Shown: positions 1 to 5,982 of the stretch, piece after piece | Position numbering within the stretch: position 1 is the stretch's first letter | How the letters are laid out: each line of letters starts with the position of its first letter | NCBI GenBank assembly: GCA_017420845.1 | Contig: JAFQOC010000451.1 | Coordinates: forward strand, 1 to 6,640 | Direction: 5' to 3' | Length of the DNA: 6,640 nt | Origin: Clostridia bacterium | GTDB taxonomy: Bacteria > Bacillota > Clostridia > Oscillospirales > CAG-272 | The notes under the pieces: generated by a model | Database searches by the model: none | What the model saw: the letters and a program-made list of their open reading frames with translations, nothing else | What the model was told of the DNA's origin: nothing | Made by a program: the position numbers and the translations under genes

Positions 1-771
1 CACCACCACGTTGGGATGGCGGGAGAGCGCCTCGCGGATATCGGCGAAGAATTGCTCATGGGAGAAGGAACGCTCGGGGAGATAGACCAGATCGGGCTCA
101 ATGCCACAGGTCAGTCTGCCCAGCGCCGCCGAGGCGGTGAGCCAGCCCGCGTCACGCCCCATGATCTCCACGATGGTGACGGCGGGGACGGTGTAGACGG
201 CGGTATCCCGCAAAATCTCCTGCATGGTAACGGCGATGTACTTGGCCGCCGAGCCAAAGCCGGGGGTATGGTCGGTGCCCACCAGATCGTTGTCAATGGT
301 CTTGGGCACGCCCATGATGCGGATAGGGTAGCCCGCCTTTTCAGCGTAGGCGGAAACCTTGGCCACGGTGTCCATGGAATCGTTGCCGCCGATGTAGAAG
401 AAGTAGCGGATATCGTACTTCGCGAGGATGGTGAAGAGCTTGTCCATGGTCTCGGCCTCATCCTTTGCGCCTGCGGCGGGGAGCTTCTTACGGCAGGAGC
501 CCAGAGCGGCCGCAGGGGTGAGGGCCAGGCGGTCGAGGGCGGTGTAATGGCCGTCCGAGTCGGGGGCGAAAAGCTCGTCCAGCACTACCACATCCTCGCG
601 GAGCAGGCCTTCCACGCCGTTGCGCATACCGTACAGATGGGAGATGGCCGCGCCGTCCCCCTTAGCGATCTCATCCAGCGCACCCCGGATGACACCCGCG
701 AGGGTGGCGTTGATGGCGGCGGTGGGGCCGCCGGACTGGCCGACGATGGCATTGCCGTGCAAAAAATCCAT
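1..771 (-). CDS. 6-phosphofructokinase, probably pyrophosphate-dependent (3' end outside window)
   Basis: This enzyme phosphorylates fructose 6-phosphate to the 1,6-bisphosphate in the cytoplasm. The first 257 residues are visible and the gene runs off the left edge; full-length relatives are around 400 residues. The N-terminal strand carries GQSGGPTAAIN (residues 11-21), the usual phosphoryl-donor glycine loop. GGNDS lies at 128-132, PKTIDND at 156-162 with the expected catalytic Asp160, and MGRDAGW at 204-210. Asp131 and Lys157 fall where ATP enzymes have glycines (Gly104 and Gly124 in E. coli PfkA); this pair is the known signature of pyrophosphate use, so the donor is inferred to be PPi and the reaction reversible. 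Asn130 replaces the common Asp103. The start is the ATG at 771, with AAAGG (complement of 782-786) ten bases upstream and a strong promoter further up. It appears to be transcribed alone at its 5' side. Family is certain; the donor is an inference. Confidence 0.93.
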   Translation of the reverse strand, partial: MDFLHGNAIVGQSGGPTAAINATLAGVIRGALDEIAKGDGAAISHLYGMRNGVEGLLREDVVVLDELFAPDSDGHYTALDRLALTPAAALGSCRKKLPAAGAKDEAETMDKLFTILAKYDIRYFFYIGGNDSMDTVAKVSAYAEKAGYPIRIMGVPKTIDNDLVGTDHTPGFGSAAKYIAVTMQEILRDTAVYTVPAVTIVEIMGRDAGWLTASAALGRLTCGIEPDLVYLPERSFSHEQFFADIREALSRHPNVVV

Positions 772-814
772 AGTATTTCAACCTTTCTGCAGTCGTATAG
801 AGTCTTATGGGAAT

Positions 815-843
815 AGCATATCATATATTTCCCGATTTGTCAA
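815..843 (-). promoter_or_regulatory. sigma-A promoter of the phosphofructokinase gene
   Basis: Read on the minus strand, a perfect -35 box TTGACA (complement of 838-843) is followed by a 17-base spacer and a -10 box TATGCT (complement of 815-820). The bases just before the -10 are TGA, an extended -10. Transcription should start near 808, giving a leader of about 37 bases before the ATG at 771. Confidence 0.85.
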
Positions 844-888
844 GATAATGGCGATTTCAAATTGCAGTTTTTCTGCGAGAAACAAGTT

Positions 889-1005
889 ACAAGATACAAA
901 GATACAAGATATGAAAAACCGTTACGGCATAATCCGTTCTATATCTTGTATCGGCCGAGCTTGCTCGGCACATATCTTGTATCTCTCTGCTGAGCTTTGC
1001 TCAGC
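889..1005. repeat. Composite inverted and tandem repeat with two small hairpins
   Basis: This fills most of the 301-base gap between the phosphofructokinase and prfB genes (772-1072). A perfect 12-base inverted repeat, GATACAAGATAT at 901-912 and ATATCTTGTATC at 941-952, encloses a 28-base loop. The right arm recurs exactly at 972-983, and its core ACAAGATA also occurs inverted at 889-896, so four copies of the 8-base core lie in a symmetrical A'-A'-loop-A-A layout. Each right-hand arm is followed by a short hairpin: GCCGAG/CTCGGC at 954-959 and 964-969, and GCTGAGC/GCTCAGC at 989-995 and 999-1005. The two arm-plus-hairpin units look like diverged tandem copies. It lies outside both neighbouring transcripts as judged from the promoter and terminator. 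No open frame of its own is convincing. It may be a dispersed REP- or MITE-like element, which one window cannot show. Confidence 0.75.
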
Positions 1006-1035
1006 GACAAACACAATTTTTTCCCCCGTTCTCAA

Positions 1036-1063
1036 CAAGAAAAGGACTCCCGCAAGGGAGCCC
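1036..1063 (-). terminator. Intrinsic terminator after prfB
   Basis: On the minus strand GGGCTCCC (complement of 1056-1063) and GGGAGTCC (complement of 1044-1051) form an 8-bp stem with one G-U pair and a four-base loop. It is followed by TTTTCTT. It begins about ten bases after the prfB stop codon. Confidence 0.88.
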
Positions 1064-1072
1064 GATTCTGCA

Positions 1073-2182
1073 TCAATTCTTGGTGATATGCTTCAAATAC
1101 GCGTTGATAAATCCGTCGATCTTACCGTCCATGACGGCGTCCACGTTGCCGTCCTCGTAGCCGGTACGGGTGTCCTTGACCAGGGTGTAAGGCATGAATA
1201 CGTAGGAGCGGATCTGGGAGCCCCACTCGATGTTGTTCTTGTTACCCTGTACCTGCTCGATGGTGTCCAGGCGCTCGCGGATCTTGATGTCCATGAGCTT
1301 GGCCTTCAGCATACGGAGAGCCGTTTCCTTGTTCTGAGGCTGGGAACGCTCGGTCTGGCAGGAGACCACGATGCCCGTGGCCTTGTGGGTGATACGGACT
1401 GCCGAGGAGACCTTGTTGACGTTCTGACCGCCCGCGCCGCTGGAGTGGTAGGCCATGAATTCATAGTCCTCCTCGCGGAGCTCCACCTCGTCCAGGTCGG
1501 GGAATTCGGGCATGACCTCGATGGAGGCAAAGGAGGTCTGACGTCTTCCCGCGGCGTCAAAGGGAGAGACACGGACCAGACGGTGCACGCCGTGCTCGCT
1601 CTTGAGGTAACCGTAGGCGTGAGGACCCTCCACCGTAATGGTGGCGGATTTCAAACCGGCGGCGTCACCGTCCTGCCAATCCATCAGCTTGACCTTAAAG
1701 CCGTTTCGCTCGGCCCAGCGGTTGATCATGCGGTAGAGCATCTGGCACCAGTCCTGTGCCTCAGTGCCGCCTGCGCCGGGGTGGAAGGACACGATGGCTG
1801 TGGAATCGTCGTATTCACCGCACATGAGTACCTCGATGCGCTTGTGCTCGGCCTCCTCGGTGATGGCTGCCAGCTCGGCCTGGATCTCCTCCAGGGAGCT
1901 TTCGTCGTTTTCTTCAATGGACATCTCGCACAGGGCGATGGCATCCTCCAGACGGGCGACCAGGGCCTCATAGCTTTCGACGGTGTCCTTGTACTGCTTG
2001 ATGGTTTGCAGGATCTTGGAGGAGTTACTCTGGTTGCTCCAGAAATCGGGAGCCAGGGTCTCCTGCTCCAGCTCCTCAGCCTTTGCGGCGAGGAATTCCA
2101 CGCGGAGGGCCTGTCCCAGCTCCTTGAGCTCAGGACGCATGGCGATGAGAGCGTGCTTGGCTTCTTCCAGTTGTACGATCAC
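1073..2182 (-). CDS. prfB: Peptide chain release factor 2 (RF2)
   Basis: RF2 recognises UGA and UAA stop codons in the ribosome A site and triggers release of the finished protein. The product has 369 residues, the usual length. An N-terminal helical domain (about 1-115) precedes the PCRF region, which contains HPGAGGTEAQDW (134-145). The stop-codon reading tripeptide Ser-Pro-Phe is at 206-208 and the catalytic GGQ at 251-253, within SSGAGGQNVNK. Ser247 sits where E. coli K-12 has the atypical Thr246. Ser-Pro-Phe separates it from RF1, which has Pro-x-Thr. The start is a GTG at 2182, chosen because TGAGGT (complement of 2190-2195) lies seven bases upstream. The reading frame is continuous: no in-frame UGA or CUU-UGA-C shift site occurs near codon 26, unlike in many bacteria. 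The stop codon is TGA, which RF2 itself reads. It has its own promoter and a clear terminator. No terminator was seen between it and the hydrolase gene upstream, so some read-through into it is possible. Confidence 0.97.
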   Translation of the reverse strand: MIVQLEEAKHALIAMRPELKELGQALRVEFLAAKAEELEQETLAPDFWSNQSNSSKILQTIKQYKDTVESYEALVARLEDAIALCEMSIEENDESSLEEIQAELAAITEEAEHKRIEVLMCGEYDDSTAIVSFHPGAGGTEAQDWCQMLYRMINRWAERNGFKVKLMDWQDGDAAGLKSATITVEGPHAYGYLKSEHGVHRLVRVSPFDAAGRRQTSFASIEVMPEFPDLDEVELREEDYEFMAYHSSGAGGQNVNKVSSAVRITHKATGIVVSCQTERSQPQNKETALRMLKAKLMDIKIRERLDTIEQVQGNKNNIEWGSQIRSYVFMPYTLVKDTRTGYEDGNVDAVMDGKIDGFINAYLKHITKN

Positions 2183-2189
2183 GGTATAT

Positions 2190-2195
2190 ACCTCA
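2190..2195 (-). promoter_or_regulatory. Ribosome binding site that fixes the GTG start of prfB
   Basis: TGAGGT on the minus strand ends seven bases before the GTG at 2182. The next in-frame ATG (codon 15, the Met in ALIAMRPEL) would cut into the conserved N-terminal helix, so GTG is the better start. Confidence 0.75.
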
Positions 2196-2236
2196 CAAAT
2201 ATGGATTCTGTGTCAGATTTTCACATTAACCAATAT

Positions 2237-2265
2237 AGTATACCATATATTTCGGCTTCTGGCAA
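2237..2265 (-). promoter_or_regulatory. sigma-A promoter of prfB
   Basis: Minus strand: -35 box TTGCCA (complement of 2260-2265), a 17-base spacer ending in TGG (extended -10), and -10 box TATACT (complement of 2237-2242). Transcription should start near 2230, leaving a leader of about 48 bases. Confidence 0.82.
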
Positions 2266-2305
2266 GGGGGAGAAGGAAAATTTTTTGTGAATCTTCAGAT
2301 TTGGT

Positions 2306-3373
2306 CTACCCCTCCAACAGATGCAATCCCACGTCATACTGCTGATCATTCATGGCATCCCCCAGCCATGCCACAGGCGATACGCCATCGATACATCTCC
2401 CGGTATAGGATTCGTTTCCAAAAATGCAATGCTGCACACCGGGGGCCAGCTCCTCCTTCATGAAATCGTGAATATAGAGGCTGAATTTCGGTGTCAGTTT
2501 CTTCATTTCCGTGCACATGCATCGCAGTTTTTCACGAAATGCTTCACCAAAGGATTCCTCTACGATGAATTGGCCGTCTACCGCATAGTGCCAGAATAGC
2601 AGCAGCACGTGGTCACGGCAACCGCAGGTATAGAGATAACGGGGGCGGTCGCCGTACCGCTTGTGGATTGCCTTGAACCAATCCAGCGTGATGTTGTCAC
2701 TGTGTACCGCGTCGGCAATGTGGTGCGGGCTTTGCCAAAGCTCTTTGGCTGTGGTTGCCCACCCGTCGTAGGGAACCATGGCGCTGTCGCAGAGAATGGT
2801 CACGTCGGAACAGTCGGGAAAAGCATCCATGATATCACCCGAAACGGCGGCAACGCCAAAGGCTCCGGCGCTTTCACCGCAAATGAGTAGCTGCTCCGGA
2901 TTCGGAAACCACTCACGGGCTCTCTGCAGAATCTTTTGCAGATTGGTATACCCTTGGTGGTGCAGCGTATGCTCTTGCCCGTCGGCGCCTGTGAAGGTCA
3001 AATCTCCCGCCCCTGCATGGAAGTCGGCAGTCACATAGGGAACCATGATCTCGCTCCAGTCGGCAAAGGGATTCTCGCCGGTGGTGGAATGTATGCCGCT
3101 CTTCTCTCCCGTTTGGATGGACATGATCTCAGGCTGGGGGTCAGCTACAATGGTGTAGAGCCCTACGTGGCGATATTTTTCCGCCGTTTCGGGACAGGAG
3201 GGCCACATGGCGCTTTCCCGACACCAGGACGCACCTCCGCCGCAGAGGTAAAAGATCAGTCTTTTTGGGTCTCCCTTATTGACATGGATGCAGTAATCTC
3301 CGCCAAAGGCACAGACTGCCTCGGGGATGTAGATTTTCAACCATTCCTTGTGATGCAGATTCTGAAATTCCAT
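2306..3373 (-). CDS. Pectinacetylesterase-like serine hydrolase, no signal peptide
   Basis: The 355-residue product has the layout of the pectinacetylesterase/Notum family, alpha/beta hydrolases that remove acetyl or other acyl groups from sugars and related substrates. Visible hallmarks are the glycine-rich oxyanion region GGGASWC (45-51), PYVTADFHAGAGD (112-124), which matches the family's TGDxHxG segment, the nucleophile elbow GESAG with Ser168, an Asp254 in CGCRDHV, and His315 in GVQHCIF. Ser168, Asp254 and His315 are the likely triad; Ser is clear, and Asp and His are assigned by position. There is no signal peptide or membrane helix, so it should act in the cytoplasm, unlike the secreted plant and animal members. 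The start at 3373 has AAAGGAG (complement of 3380-3386) six bases upstream. It is the only gene visible on its transcript and ends in TAG. The substrate is unknown; pectin oligomers taken up by the cell are one possibility only. Confidence 0.8.
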   Translation of the reverse strand: MEFQNLHHKEWLKIYIPEAVCAFGGDYCIHVNKGDPKRLIFYLCGGGASWCRESAMWPSCPETAEKYRHVGLYTIVADPQPEIMSIQTGEKSGIHSTTGENPFADWSEIMVPYVTADFHAGAGDLTFTGADGQEHTLHHQGYTNLQKILQRAREWFPNPEQLLICGESAGAFGVAAVSGDIMDAFPDCSDVTILCDSAMVPYDGWATTAKELWQSPHHIADAVHSDNITLDWFKAIHKRYGDRPRYLYTCGCRDHVLLLFWHYAVDGQFIVEESFGEAFREKLRCMCTEMKKLTPKFSLYIHDFMKEELAPGVQHCIFGNESYTGRCIDGVSPVAWLGDAMNDQQYDVGLHLLEG

Positions 3374-3404
3374 GTTGCGCTCCTTTGCGTGCTTGTATGA
3401 GTTG

Positions 3405-3433
3405 ATTATACCATAAATTGTGAACCGGGTAAA
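3405..3433 (-). promoter_or_regulatory. sigma-A promoter of the hydrolase gene
   Basis: Minus strand: a consensus -10 box TATAAT (complement of 3405-3410) preceded by TGG (extended -10), and 17 bases upstream a weaker -35 box TTTACC (complement of 3428-3433). The predicted leader is about 25 bases. Confidence 0.78.
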
Positions 3434-3441
3434 GACGGAAT

Positions 3442-3466
3442 AATCAAAAGGCAGAATGAATCTGCC
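3442..3466 (-). terminator. Probable intrinsic terminator after the zinc-ribbon gene
   Basis: On the minus strand GGCAGA (complement of 3461-3466) and TCTGCC (complement of 3450-3455) form a 6-bp stem with a five-base loop, followed by TTTTGATT. It lies about 70 bases after the stop at 3539 and just upstream of the hydrolase promoter, where an end of transcription is expected. The T-tract is short, so it may be weak. Confidence 0.65.
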
Positions 3467-3538
3467 ATTGTGATCAATTCATCAAATACCTTTACGACTT
3501 CCAAGAAATCTCTTGAACCATAATCGATTCCTACTATT

Positions 3539-4189
3539 TCATGATGATCTTCCTTCATCCGATTGTGCATCGCTTTCCAAAAGTGTGTGCAGCAGGGTGT
3601 GGCCGCAGTGATGGCAGTAAGTGGAATTACGGGGATTCTCCGAGCCGCATACCACGCAGTTTACGTTCATTGGTCTGTTCTTACCAATGACAAACAGCTC
3701 GGTCAGGCCGTAAAAATGGTAGACGGTATCGCCTTCTTTGTAATCGTTCAAGTGATGCTGAATATCCCCTGCATGCGGGACTTTACTGCTTTTATATCGT
3801 TTGTATCCATATTCCTTCGCTTTAATCTTGACGATTTTGCCGTTTTCTTTTTCAACAGTCAGAATAAAAATATGGTTGGTGTACGGAATGACACGGGTGG
3901 AGACGGTAACGGTACCGGTTTCCTCCTTGATATCCACAGCCTTGACTATTCCACGCCAGGAGCTGTCAAACAGCTTCATGGGGATCTCCGACACCCAAAA
4001 GGGCATGATACCCAAGCCAACCAGTAGGCCCGTATACACAAGTATGTGGCACCTTTCCATAATCCTGTCATTCAGGAAATAGATCAAAAAGGACGATATA
4101 GCTGAAAGAATAAAAAATTTCAGAAAGCGAAGCAGGATGGTTTTACGGACATACCGTTTGATGTCCTTGGGAAGTGAGATCGGTTTCAT
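3539..4189 (-). CDS. Two-helix membrane protein with C-terminal zinc ribbon, unknown function
   Basis: I do not recognise a named family. The predicted 216-residue product begins with a basic, amphipathic stretch, then two hydrophobic segments (about 18-40 and 47-66) that should span the membrane. A strand-rich soluble region follows (about 78-170, with many alternating Val/Ile/Thr residues), and then a zinc-ribbon-like motif with Cys178, Cys181, Cys192 and Cys195 (C-x2-C-x10-C-x2-C). The tail is short, polar and acidic. The same frame is open back to an ATG at 4312, but the promoter at 4245-4273 lies inside that extension, so Met at 4189 is preferred; GGGGGA (complement of 4199-4204) lies nine bases upstream of it. 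Composition is unlike the flanking genes: 20 of 60 bases are G or C at 3781-3840, against 43 of 60 in the dehydrogenase at 4561-4620. This suggests a foreign or relaxed gene. The protein may be a sensor or assembly factor, but nothing here tests that. Confidence 0.75.
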   Translation of the reverse strand: MKPISLPKDIKRYVRKTILLRFLKFFILSAISSFLIYFLNDRIMERCHILVYTGLLVGLGIMPFWVSEIPMKLFDSSWRGIVKAVDIKEETGTVTVSTRVIPYTNHIFILTVEKENGKIVKIKAKEYGYKRYKSSKVPHAGDIQHHLNDYKEGDTVYHFYGLTELFVIGKNRPMNVNCVVCGSENPRNSTYCHHCGHTLLHTLLESDAQSDEGRSS

Positions 4190-4198
4190 GTGAGCGAA

Positions 4199-4204
4199 TC
4201 CCCC
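4199..4204 (-). promoter_or_regulatory. Likely ribosome binding site of the zinc-ribbon gene
   Basis: GGGGGA on the minus strand lies nine bases before the ATG at 4189. A second purine patch, AAAAAGGAA, lies too far upstream to serve this start. The match is imperfect, but together with the promoter position it supports the shorter protein. Confidence 0.5.
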
Positions 4205-4244
4205 GTGTTCCTTTTTCGGTAAAATTACACGACATTCACTATAC

Positions 4245-4273
4245 ATATTAAACCACATTTTTATTTTTGTCAA
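4245..4273 (-). promoter_or_regulatory. sigma-A promoter of the zinc-ribbon gene
   Basis: Minus strand: perfect -35 TTGACA (complement of 4268-4273), 17-base A-rich spacer, and -10 TAATAT (complement of 4245-4250). The expected start near 4238 gives a leader of about 49 bases to the ATG at 4189 and rules out the upstream ATG codons on this transcript. Confidence 0.8.
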
Positions 4274-4376
4274 TAGGGTTTTTTGAATATTCACAAATGC
4301 TCCATAACTCATGAATCATCAGTCCTGTCCCTGTCCATTTTCTCTGAATTCTATTCAAAACTTCTCGGCACACCCC

Positions 4377-4405
4377 TTGATTTTCCTCTCGGTTTGTGCT
4401 ATACT
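4377..4405 (+). promoter_or_regulatory. sigma-A promoter of the dehydrogenase gene
   Basis: TTGATT (4377-4382), a 17-base spacer ending in TGC (extended -10), and TATACT (4400-4405). Transcription should begin near 4412, giving a leader of about 25 bases. It is divergent from the zinc-ribbon promoter, with about 100 bases between the two -35 boxes. Confidence 0.82.
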
Positions 4406-4424
4406 GGATACACCGAATCAACTT

Positions 4425-4430
4425 GGAGGT
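4425..4430 (+). promoter_or_regulatory. Ribosome binding site that fixes the dehydrogenase start
   Basis: GGAGGT lies six bases before the ATG at 4437. The frame is open back to 4311, but the promoter lies within that extension and the family's N-terminus begins with the MKA at 4437. Confidence 0.9.
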
Positions 4431-4436
4431 ACTCCC

Positions 4437-5456
4437 ATGAAAGCCGCTGTATTCTACCAAGCTACCGATCTCCGTATTCTCGACATTCCCAAGCCCACTC
4501 CTAAGGCCGGAGAGGTCCTTCTGAAGGTCAAGGCCTGCGGCATTTGCGGCACCGACGTACATATCTTCCACGGCGACGAGGGAGCCGCCGCCACCCCTGC
4601 GGGCACCGTGCTGGGCCATGAATTCTCGGGTATTGTCGAGGCAGTGGGTGAGGGGGTGACCGCCGTCAAGGTGGGAGACCGTGTCTGCGTGGATCCCAAT
4701 AAGCTCTGCAACGAGTGCGCATACTGCAAGGCCGGCATCGGCCACTTCTGCGAGCATATGATCGGCATCGGTACCACCGTCCACGGCGGATTTGCCGAGT
4801 ATTGCGCCGTTCCCCAGTCCCAGGTCTACAAGATCGCCGATACTACCACCTTCGAGATGGCCGCCATGACCGAGCCCGTGGCCTGCTGTGTCCACGGCAT
4901 CGACCTCTGTGAGATCAAGCCCGGTGACACCGTTGCTGTCATCGGCGGCGGCATGATCGGACTGCTCATGCTCCAACTGGCCAAGATCTCGGGGGCAGGG
5001 AAGCTCATCCTTATTGAGCCCGTGGCCGAGAAGCGGGACCTTGCCGTCAAGTTGGGCGCCGATCTCACTATCGACCCGCTGACCGAGGACGTCAAGACCG
5101 TGCTGGCCGCCAAGGGCATTGATCGCATCGCCTGTGTCATCGAGTGCGTGGGCAAGGTCGCCACCATGCAGCAGGCCATCGCCATCGCGGGCAAAAAGTC
5201 CACCGTTATGCTCTTCGGCCTCACCGCTCCCGCCGACGAGATGCCCATGAGGCCCTTTGAGATCTTCAAGAAGGAGATTACCCTCAAGGCCTCCTTCATC
5301 AACCCCTACACCCAGAAGCGTGCTCTTGATCTCATTGACGGCGGCAAGATCGACGTCTCCTCCATGGTTTACGCCTGCGAGTCTCTGGACAAGCTCCCCG
5401 AGATCCTCTCCGACGGAGCCCTGCGTGCAAAGGGAAAATTTATCATCACACCCTGA
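4437..5456 (+). CDS. Zinc-dependent medium-chain alcohol/polyol dehydrogenase
   Basis: A 339-residue member of the zinc medium-chain dehydrogenase family (sorbitol, arabinitol, threonine and butanediol dehydrogenase type), which oxidises a secondary alcohol of a polyol or reverses this with NAD(H) in the cytoplasm. The catalytic zinc ligands are Cys37 (in GICGTD), His61 and Glu62 (in GHEF), with Glu146 in TEP. The structural zinc site is intact: Cys91, Cys94, Cys97 and Cys105. The nucleotide fold has VIGGGMIG with glycines at 170, 172 and 175, and Glu194 at the end of the second strand favours NAD over NADP. The C-terminal SFINP segment (286-290) resembles the threonine/arabinitol dehydrogenase-like branch. 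The substrate cannot be fixed from sequence. The gene stands alone between its own promoter and a strong terminator. GC-rich third positions match prfB and phosphofructokinase, suggesting a resident gene. Confidence 0.92.
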   Translation: MKAAVFYQATDLRILDIPKPTPKAGEVLLKVKACGICGTDVHIFHGDEGAAATPAGTVLGHEFSGIVEAVGEGVTAVKVGDRVCVDPNKLCNECAYCKAGIGHFCEHMIGIGTTVHGGFAEYCAVPQSQVYKIADTTTFEMAAMTEPVACCVHGIDLCEIKPGDTVAVIGGGMIGLLMLQLAKISGAGKLILIEPVAEKRDLAVKLGADLTIDPLTEDVKTVLAAKGIDRIACVIECVGKVATMQQAIAIAGKKSTVMLFGLTAPADEMPMRPFEIFKKEITLKASFINPYTQKRALDLIDGGKIDVSSMVYACESLDKLPEILSDGALRAKGKFIITP

Positions 5457-5468
5457 TCCATTGGGAAG

Positions 5469-5503
5469 CGAAAAGCACACGGCTTTGAGCCGTGTGCTTT
5501 TCG
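5469..5503. terminator. Bidirectional intrinsic terminator between convergent genes
   Basis: A perfect 16-bp stem (5469-5484 with 5488-5503) has a three-base TTG loop. Each strand reads CTTTTCG at the outer side of its second arm, with a further TGTTT on the plus strand. It starts 12 bases after the dehydrogenase stop on the plus strand and lies 24 bases beyond the stop of the minus-strand gene at 5528, so it can end both transcripts. Confidence 0.9.
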
Positions 5504-5527
5504 TGTTTCAGAAAGCAGGAGCGTTTC

Positions 5528-5950
5528 TTACTCTCGTTTCAAGCCGTGTCCATGCTGGCAGGGCTCTACGAAGAAATCCGTCAGATCCACGAACCACCGT
5601 CCGTCCTCCTGCTTTTCAAAGCCGATGGATCGGATCATGCCTTCGCCGTCAAAGGACTCGTCCTCAAAATATGCCTTGTGGACTCCGCAGAGATCAATGA
5701 AATTCAGAGTCGCTCGACCCATGACGAAGAGAGACTCGATGCGGTCCACGTCCGAAAACTCCACGTCCTTGACCATGGCCAGATCAAGGATGTGTCCCCC
5801 CTCGGGGTCCATGGAAAACTGGCAGGCTGCGGTGAGACGGCCATCTACAAGCGCGTGATAGGCCATACAGTCCACCTTGTAAGAAATGCCGCAGCGGGCG
5901 CAGATGGCCTCCTGCTCCAGCTTGGTTTGAATGGGTAATACTTCCAGCAT
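5528..5950 (-). CDS. Conserved-looking small protein, acetyltransferase (GNAT)-like
   Basis: The 140-residue product has no signal peptide or membrane helix. The pattern of a strand ending in ALVDGRLTAACQF (33-45), a second strand GHILDLAMV (52-60), a helix around 68-87 (MGRATLNFIDLCG), and a closing GFEKQEDGRWFVDL (110-123) resembles the second half of a GNAT acetyltransferase. The acetyl-CoA loop expected after the second strand (R/Q-x-x-G-x-G/A) is absent: that place reads KDVEFSDVDR. A Cys17-x2-Cys20 pair sits near the N-terminus without a clear partner pair. The enzyme activity is therefore doubtful. The start at 5950 has AAGGAG (complement of 5958-5963) seven bases upstream. It begins 32 bases after the RluB stop with no promoter or terminator visible between, so the two are probably co-transcribed. 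The fold assignment is an inference from pattern only. Confidence 0.7.
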   Translation of the reverse strand: MLEVLPIQTKLEQEAICARCGISYKVDCMAYHALVDGRLTAACQFSMDPEGGHILDLAMVKDVEFSDVDRIESLFVMGRATLNFIDLCGVHKAYFEDESFDGEGMIRSIGFEKQEDGRWFVDLTDFFVEPCQHGHGLKRE

Positions 5951-5982
5951 GATGATTCTCCTTTTCGTCTTGTACTGTCCCG

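Noticed and set aside
620..2290. A 556-codon open frame on the plus strand
   Set aside because: It runs antisense through the phosphofructokinase start, a repeat-filled gap and the whole of prfB. Those minus-strand genes have full family motifs; the plus frame is open only because of GC-rich third positions and encodes no recognisable domain.
2183..2305. A terminator between the hydrolase gene and prfB
   Set aside because: Only a weak AATCT/AGATT pair with a two-base loop was found before an A-run and T-run; this is not a usable stem.
4284..4293. A 10-base palindrome TGAATATTCA as an operator
   Set aside because: It lies upstream of the zinc-ribbon -35 box, but it is short, AT-rich and occurs once; there is no second copy or known regulator motif to support it.
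4190..4312. An N-terminal extension of 41 residues for the zinc-ribbon protein
   Set aside because: A strong promoter (TTGACA-17-TAATAT) lies inside this stretch, and no good ribosome binding site precedes the ATG at 4312.
4311..4436. An N-terminal extension of 42 residues for the dehydrogenase
   Set aside because: The promoter at 4377-4405 and GGAGGT at 4425-4430 lie within it, and the family starts at the MKA of 4437.
4248..5480. A 410-codon open frame on the minus strand opposite the dehydrogenase
   Set aside because: It is the codon-bias shadow of a gene with intact zinc and NAD motifs, and its upstream end lies inside the convergent terminator.
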